DNA of 64,000 nt from Methanomassiliicoccus sp. GTDB lineage: Archaea > Thermoplasmatota > Thermoplasmata > Methanomassiliicoccales > Methanomassiliicoccaceae. Below are positions 60,343-64,000 of the stretch, piece by piece. The notes below the pieces were generated by a model, which saw nothing but the letters and a program-made list of their open reading frames with translations, did not search any database and was not told the origin of the DNA. A program made the translations under genes and the position numbers. The stretch covers positions 1-64,000 of the forward strand of contig JADFDJ010000009.1 of NCBI GenBank assembly GCA_018262895.1. The letters are read 5' to 3'. Position 1 is the first letter of the stretch. The number at the start of each line of letters is the position of its first letter.

Positions 60343-61994
60343 ATCATCTCCTCCAGGGTGAGGATGTCCCCCGGGACCCCCATGCTCTCGAACGGCTGCA
60401 CCAGGCGGTTGATCTGGGGGGAGAAGTGCAAGGACCGTGCCAGTATCTCCCTCCTGGTACCATCGGCGACGATCCTGCCCTCTCCCATGAGGACAACCCT
60501 CTCCACCGGCTCCTGAGCCACGAGCTCCATGTCGTGGCTGATGAGGATGACCGTACCTCCCCTATCGTGGTAGTCCTTGAGATAGTCCATCAAACGCCGC
60601 TTCCTCCGGTACTCCATTCCCCTGGTGGGCTCGTCCAGCAGCAGGACCTTGGGGTCCCCCACCATCACCGAGGCCAGGGCGACTCGCTGCCTCTCCCCTC
60701 CCGACAGGTCCCGGGGGTATGTGTCCAGGTAGCGTGTCAGCTCGAAATGATCGATGATGCCCCGGACCTTAGTATCTATCTCCTCCTCCGGAACCTTGTG
60801 GTTGTGGAGGACGAAGGCCACCTCGTCGTACACGGTGTCCGCGAAGAGGTGGACGTTGGGGTTCTGGAAAACCATGCCCACATCCTTCGATAGTTCCACG
60901 GTGCTCGTGCTCCGCGTGTCCTTGCCCATGACCATCACGTTCCCCTTGGTGGGGAGAAGGGTCGCGTTCAGGTGCTTGGCGAGGGTGCTCTTCCCGGAAG
61001 CGTTGCGGCCGACGATGGCCACGAACTCTCCCGGAAAGATGTTCATGCTCACGTCCTTGAGAGCGGTAGCTCCCTTATCATAACGGAAGGAGACGTTCTG
61101 CAGGCTGATGAGCGCGTTTCCGTTCCTGGTCCTAACCTCCGGCCTCAGCTCCAGTCCGGTCCAGTGCTTGGCGAACACGTCCGATAGCTTCTGCCGGCCC
61201 TCCTTCACCGACAAGGGCACGTCCTTCAGGTACCCTTTATGATTGAGAAAACGGCCCAGCTCCATCATCTGAGGCAACCCGTACTCCGCCTCGTTCACCG
61301 AAGTTATCCACTCCCGGGGAGTGCCATCGAAGCACAACCTGCCACCGCTCATGTACAGCACACGGTCCACGAAGGGGACCACCCGATCGATGCGGTGCTC
61401 GGTCAGGATGACCGTCAGTCCGAACTCGTGGTTCAGGTCCTTGACCACACGGAGCACCTCGTCCGCGCTGATGGGGTCCAGCGAGCTCGTGGGCTCGTCC
61501 AGAACGAGAACCTCGGGGTGCATGGCCATTACCGAGGCGATGGCCACCTTCTGCTTCTCACCGCCGGATAGCTCGTCCGTGCCCATCTTACGGAGGTCCG
61601 CTATCCCGACGGTGTCTAGCATCTCCTCCACGCGCTTGGCGATGGTCATCTTGGGCATGCCGAGGTTCTCCAGCCCGAAGGCGATCTCCCTCTCCACCGA
61701 TGAGGTGACGATCTGGTTCTCGGGGTCCTGGAACACCATCCCCACCTTGGTGGACATCTTCCTGGTGTCCGTCCGCAGGGGGTCCATCCCGCACACAGAA
61801 ACGCTGCCCGCGACCTTTCCGCCGTAGAAATGGGGTATGAGGCCGTTGAACACCCTGCACAAGGAGGACTTGCCGCTCCCTGAGGGGCCGGTGAGGAGGA
61901 TGAAATCCGAGGGATCTATATCGAGGCTCACGTCCTCCATCGACGGGATGGGGGAATCGGAATACGAGAACGTTAGGTCCTTTGCGCTTATCAT
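60327..61994 (-). CDS. ECF transporter ATPase, two ABC domains in one chain
   Basis: 555 residues. Domain 1 has Walker A GPSGSGKSS (about 36-44), signature ELSGGEKQKVAIAS and Walker B VLVLDEPTSSLDP. Domain 2 has GRNASGKST (about 330), signature DLSGGERQRVALAS and VLLLDEPTRGMEY. The usual separate EcfA and EcfA' are thus fused. The ATG overlaps nothing upstream except the EcfT stop (ATGA). It powers the S/T complex by ATP hydrolysis in the cytoplasm. Confidence 0.93.
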   Translation of the reverse strand: MISAKDLTFSYSDSPIPSMEDVSLDIDPSDFILLTGPSGSGKSSLCRVFNGLIPHFYGGKVAGSVSVCGMDPLRTDTRKMSTKVGMVFQDPENQIVTSSVEREIAFGLENLGMPKMTIAKRVEEMLDTVGIADLRKMGTDELSGGEKQKVAIASVMAMHPEVLVLDEPTSSLDPISADEVLRVVKDLNHEFGLTVILTEHRIDRVVPFVDRVLYMSGGRLCFDGTPREWITSVNEAEYGLPQMMELGRFLNHKGYLKDVPLSVKEGRQKLSDVFAKHWTGLELRPEVRTRNGNALISLQNVSFRYDKGATALKDVSMNIFPGEFVAIVGRNASGKSTLAKHLNATLLPTKGNVMVMGKDTRSTSTVELSKDVGMVFQNPNVHLFADTVYDEVAFVLHNHKVPEEEIDTKVRGIIDHFELTRYLDTYPRDLSGGERQRVALASVMVGDPKVLLLDEPTRGMEYRRKRRLMDYLKDYHDRGGTVILISHDMELVAQEPVERVVLMGEGRIVADGTRREILARSLHFSPQINRLVQPFESMGVPGDILTLEEMMCGLR

Positions 61995-62914
61995 ATGTCG
62001 AACCTCCTTTTAAGCGGGGATACGATCAGCACTGCCAGAACGGACAGGGCTATAGCAGCCAGTGTCAAGATATAATCCGGGTCGATCTTAATGGGCTCCA
62101 GCCGAGGGTAGTATGAATATGGGGTCAGGCCGCCGATGTATAGTAAGGCGGCCAAGGCTACTGGCAGCAAGGAGCATGCCACGACCGACCGGTCGTACCT
62201 TGTAAGAGGTGCGTCAAAGAATTGGGTCCTCCCCTTCATGGAGCCGAAGGCCCTGGACTCCATGGCCTCGGCCTTCTGTATGGCCCGCTCCAGCGAGTTG
62301 GCGAGCAGGGGCATGACGATGGTGGCCTTCCGCTTCAGGTAGCTCAACCTCCTGCTCTCCTCGAAAGCGTAGCCTCTCGAGCTTAGGGAGATTTGGATGT
62401 CATCCATGTCCTTCATGAGCGTGGGGACGTAGGTCGTCGCCAGGGAGGTGCTGAACGCCGTGCGGGAAGGCAGCTTCGCCTTCATGAAAAGGTCCAGGAG
62501 GTCGTCCGGGCACACCGCGTAGGTGAGGACCGCGAACACCGTCAGTATGGCCAGGATGCGGACGAGCATGGCCAGGCCATAGTAGATGGCCTCCAGGGTG
62601 AAGTATACCCTGCCCAATGTGGGTATGCTGATGGGCAGGGAGAACAGAACCGTGGCCCCGGTCCTCACGAATATGGTGGTGAAGAATATTATCACCACGC
62701 CCATGAGCACCCCTATCTTCACGAAGGTTATCCAGTTCGGGTAGATGCGTGATATGAAAACGTAGGGGATGGTCGCCAGGAGGATCACCGTCAGCATGAT
62801 GGGCTCGCTCACGATAACGGCCAGCACCATGCAGCTGAGGGCCCAGGTCGTCACTGCTGTAGGGTGTAGGTGATGAACGGGGGTGTCCTGGAACCGGTAG
62901 GCGTACAGCTTCAT
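61991..62914 (-). CDS. ECF transporter transmembrane (T) component
   Basis: 307 residues with five to six helices. The cytoplasmic coupling helices carry the family motifs, including AMESRAFGSMKGRT. The start overlaps the DUF4430 gene stop (TGATG), and the stop overlaps the ATPase start. It links the ATPase pair to the S component. Confidence 0.88.
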   Translation of the reverse strand: MKLYAYRFQDTPVHHLHPTAVTTWALSCMVLAVIVSEPIMLTVILLATIPYVFISRIYPNWITFVKIGVLMGVVIIFFTTIFVRTGATVLFSLPISIPTLGRVYFTLEAIYYGLAMLVRILAILTVFAVLTYAVCPDDLLDLFMKAKLPSRTAFSTSLATTYVPTLMKDMDDIQISLSSRGYAFEESRRLSYLKRKATIVMPLLANSLERAIQKAEAMESRAFGSMKGRTQFFDAPLTRYDRSVVACSLLPVALAALLYIGGLTPYSYYPRLEPIKIDPDYILTLAAIALSVLAVLIVSPLKRRFDI

Positions 62915-63954
62915 CAGAAGACCTCATAGATCTCACCGTTAGCGATGGCGAAACCCCCGAACTTGTCGCTGAGCACGTGGGGATCATTGATCAGGGTGTC
63001 CAGTGCTGCCTGCACATCCGACCGGGTGACCCCCGTGGCCATCCAGCACAGGTTCATGGCGTTCCACACCCCCAAGGGGTTCCACGGGTCCTTGGCGCTG
63101 GCGATGATCCCGCAGTGCTCGAACGTTTGCGTTGGCGAATCGCTCACCGGGTCGAAGAGATATACCTCCTCACCATCGTAGTGGTAGAACAGCCCCATGC
63201 CCTCGTAGTTGTCGTTCACGTAGGATGTCAGGTTGCTGTCGAAGGTGCCGACCAGGAACAGGTTGGCCTTCTTCTTCTCATCCTCGCTTAGGTCGCTCCA
63301 TAATCTCACTGTGGCATTGAGGCCCCAGCCATCAAAGGCCTCCTTAAGTTGCTGAGCCTCTGCTGTAAAACCACCGCAGTCAACTATGTAATTAGGCCAG
63401 ATGCCGCCGTTCTCCACACCCCTGTACCCGTAGGCGAACCCGGCAAAGAGGTCGGTGGCGATGCATCCGCTGGTGCGATCTAGGGCCCACCAGTGGTAGT
63501 CCCACCGCAGTATATCGCCTGGCTGCATCTCGTAGAATATGGCGTATACGGTGGCGAAGATGCCGTTGACATAGTAGAACCAATCGACCGGGTCCCCGCT
63601 GCCCTCCCCGCTGTATTCGGACCTGAGCCCGTCGATGGCCCACACAAAGCCCCCCTGCTCCTCCACCTCGGCCGCCGCCTGTAGAGCCTTAAGCGCCGTC
63701 ATTCCGTTAGAGTAGTTCACGGTGACCTGCTTGAGGTTCGTCTCGCCGAAGTCACGGGATATCACTACGGTGATGTTGTTGGCGTCCCCGAAGACATAAC
63801 CGGTAGAGGCCGCCACTTCCGGGCCCTTGGCAAAGAAGACCAAATACGATGCGTAGAATGAGGTTATCAGGACCGCGAGTATCCCCAGAACGATGGCCGC
63901 CCTGATGATCCCCTTCCGAGGGGACTCCTTCCTGTTGCGATAAGGGCTCACCAC
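62914..63954 (-). CDS. membrane-anchored DUF4430 (transcobalamin-like) protein
   Basis: 346 residues. One N-terminal anchor helix (about 17-40) is followed by an exterior DUF4430 domain at about 50-140 (VNYSNGMTALKALQAA...GDPVDWFYYVNGI...DILRWDYHWW). This is the fold of the C-terminal domain of animal transcobalamin/intrinsic factor. A second region of about 190 residues with a prenyltransferase-like or novel fold follows. First gene of the ECF operon. Such proteins often accompany ECF systems for corrinoids, so it may capture cobalamin at the cell surface. The start is one of two adjacent GTG codons (63954 or 63951); the promoter is close to the window edge. Confidence 0.75.
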   Translation of the reverse strand: MVSPYRNRKESPRKGIIRAAIVLGILAVLITSFYASYLVFFAKGPEVAASTGYVFGDANNITVVISRDFGETNLKQVTVNYSNGMTALKALQAAAEVEEQGGFVWAIDGLRSEYSGEGSGDPVDWFYYVNGIFATVYAIFYEMQPGDILRWDYHWWALDRTSGCIATDLFAGFAYGYRGVENGGIWPNYIVDCGGFTAEAQQLKEAFDGWGLNATVRLWSDLSEDEKKKANLFLVGTFDSNLTSYVNDNYEGMGLFYHYDGEEVYLFDPVSDSPTQTFEHCGIIASAKDPWNPLGVWNAMNLCWMATGVTRSDVQAALDTLINDPHVLSDKFGGFAIANGEIYEVF

Positions 63955-64000
63955 CGAGTATCACCGACCATACCCGCGTTAAGTTCGCTACCTTTAGTGA

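Noticed and set aside
1-64000. CRISPR array or rRNA genes
   Set aside because: No regularly spaced direct repeats and no rRNA sequence were seen on either strand.

Overview
The window reads as chromosome of a methanogenic archaeon of the Thermoplasmata, most likely a Methanomassiliicoccales relative (Methanomassiliicoccus-like). The grounds are: archaeal information genes (L10e, Rnp4, Dph2, archaeal-type ThrRS); archaeal TATA boxes about 25 bases before many starts with little or no leader; tRNAs with encoded CCA; archaeal lipid genes; the methanogen marker MtxX (42122-42886); a six-subunit Ech-type [NiFe] hydrogenase; and a GC-rich composition. The genus is an inference. No methyltransferase, mcr or pyl gene lies in the window.

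Layout. 1-1080: an IS5-type element whose transposase frame is whole except for two in-frame TAG codons. 1300-8700: a lectin-like surface protein, a voltage-gated K+ channel, tRNA-Arg(CCT), an FKBP, tRNA-Thr(TGT), an aminotransferase/cupin pair, a secreted protein and an ACT protein. 8749-16397: arginine synthesis, with argC-argJ-argB-argD read leftwards (plus DUF1294) and argG and argH read rightwards from a shared control region. 16492-24717: ThiD-ThiN, a glycosyltransferase/DedA/glycosyltransferase/PAP2 run, a membrane FKBP and ThrRS. 24923-31607: NikR, a double-HTH regulator and echABCDEF. 31900-38742: an acetyltransferase and a leftward leuA-leuC-leuD-leuB cluster with a second LeuB-like dehydrogenase. 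39073-47875: a radical SAM protein, queDCE for preQ0/archaeosine, MtxX, Dph2, L10e, a small regulator, Rnp4, YhbY and SerRS. 48022-54926: a CPA2 antiporter, then a 1384-residue surface protein translationally coupled to an MscS channel. 54999-58751: a TrmB-type regulator divergent from a tetraether lipid synthase (Tes)-ferredoxin-geranylgeranyl reductase operon. 59205-63954: a 63-residue protein and an ECF uptake operon (S, fused A-A', T) led by a transcobalamin-like DUF4430 protein.

The most notable points are: the TAG-interrupted transposase; two operon junctions (argC/argJ and yhbY/serS) where one TAG is the only in-frame stop between adjacent genes; the compact Tes-ferredoxin-GGR lipid-maturation operon; the ECF operon with a transcobalamin-like partner, suggesting corrinoid uptake; the giant lamin-tail surface protein coupled to MscS; and rnp4, which reads about 190 bases into its neighbour unless one A is added to a run of six. 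By my count 12 of about 60 chromosomal genes end in TAG, so TAG is not strongly avoided as a stop. Whether any TAG is decoded as pyrrolysine cannot be settled from this window.
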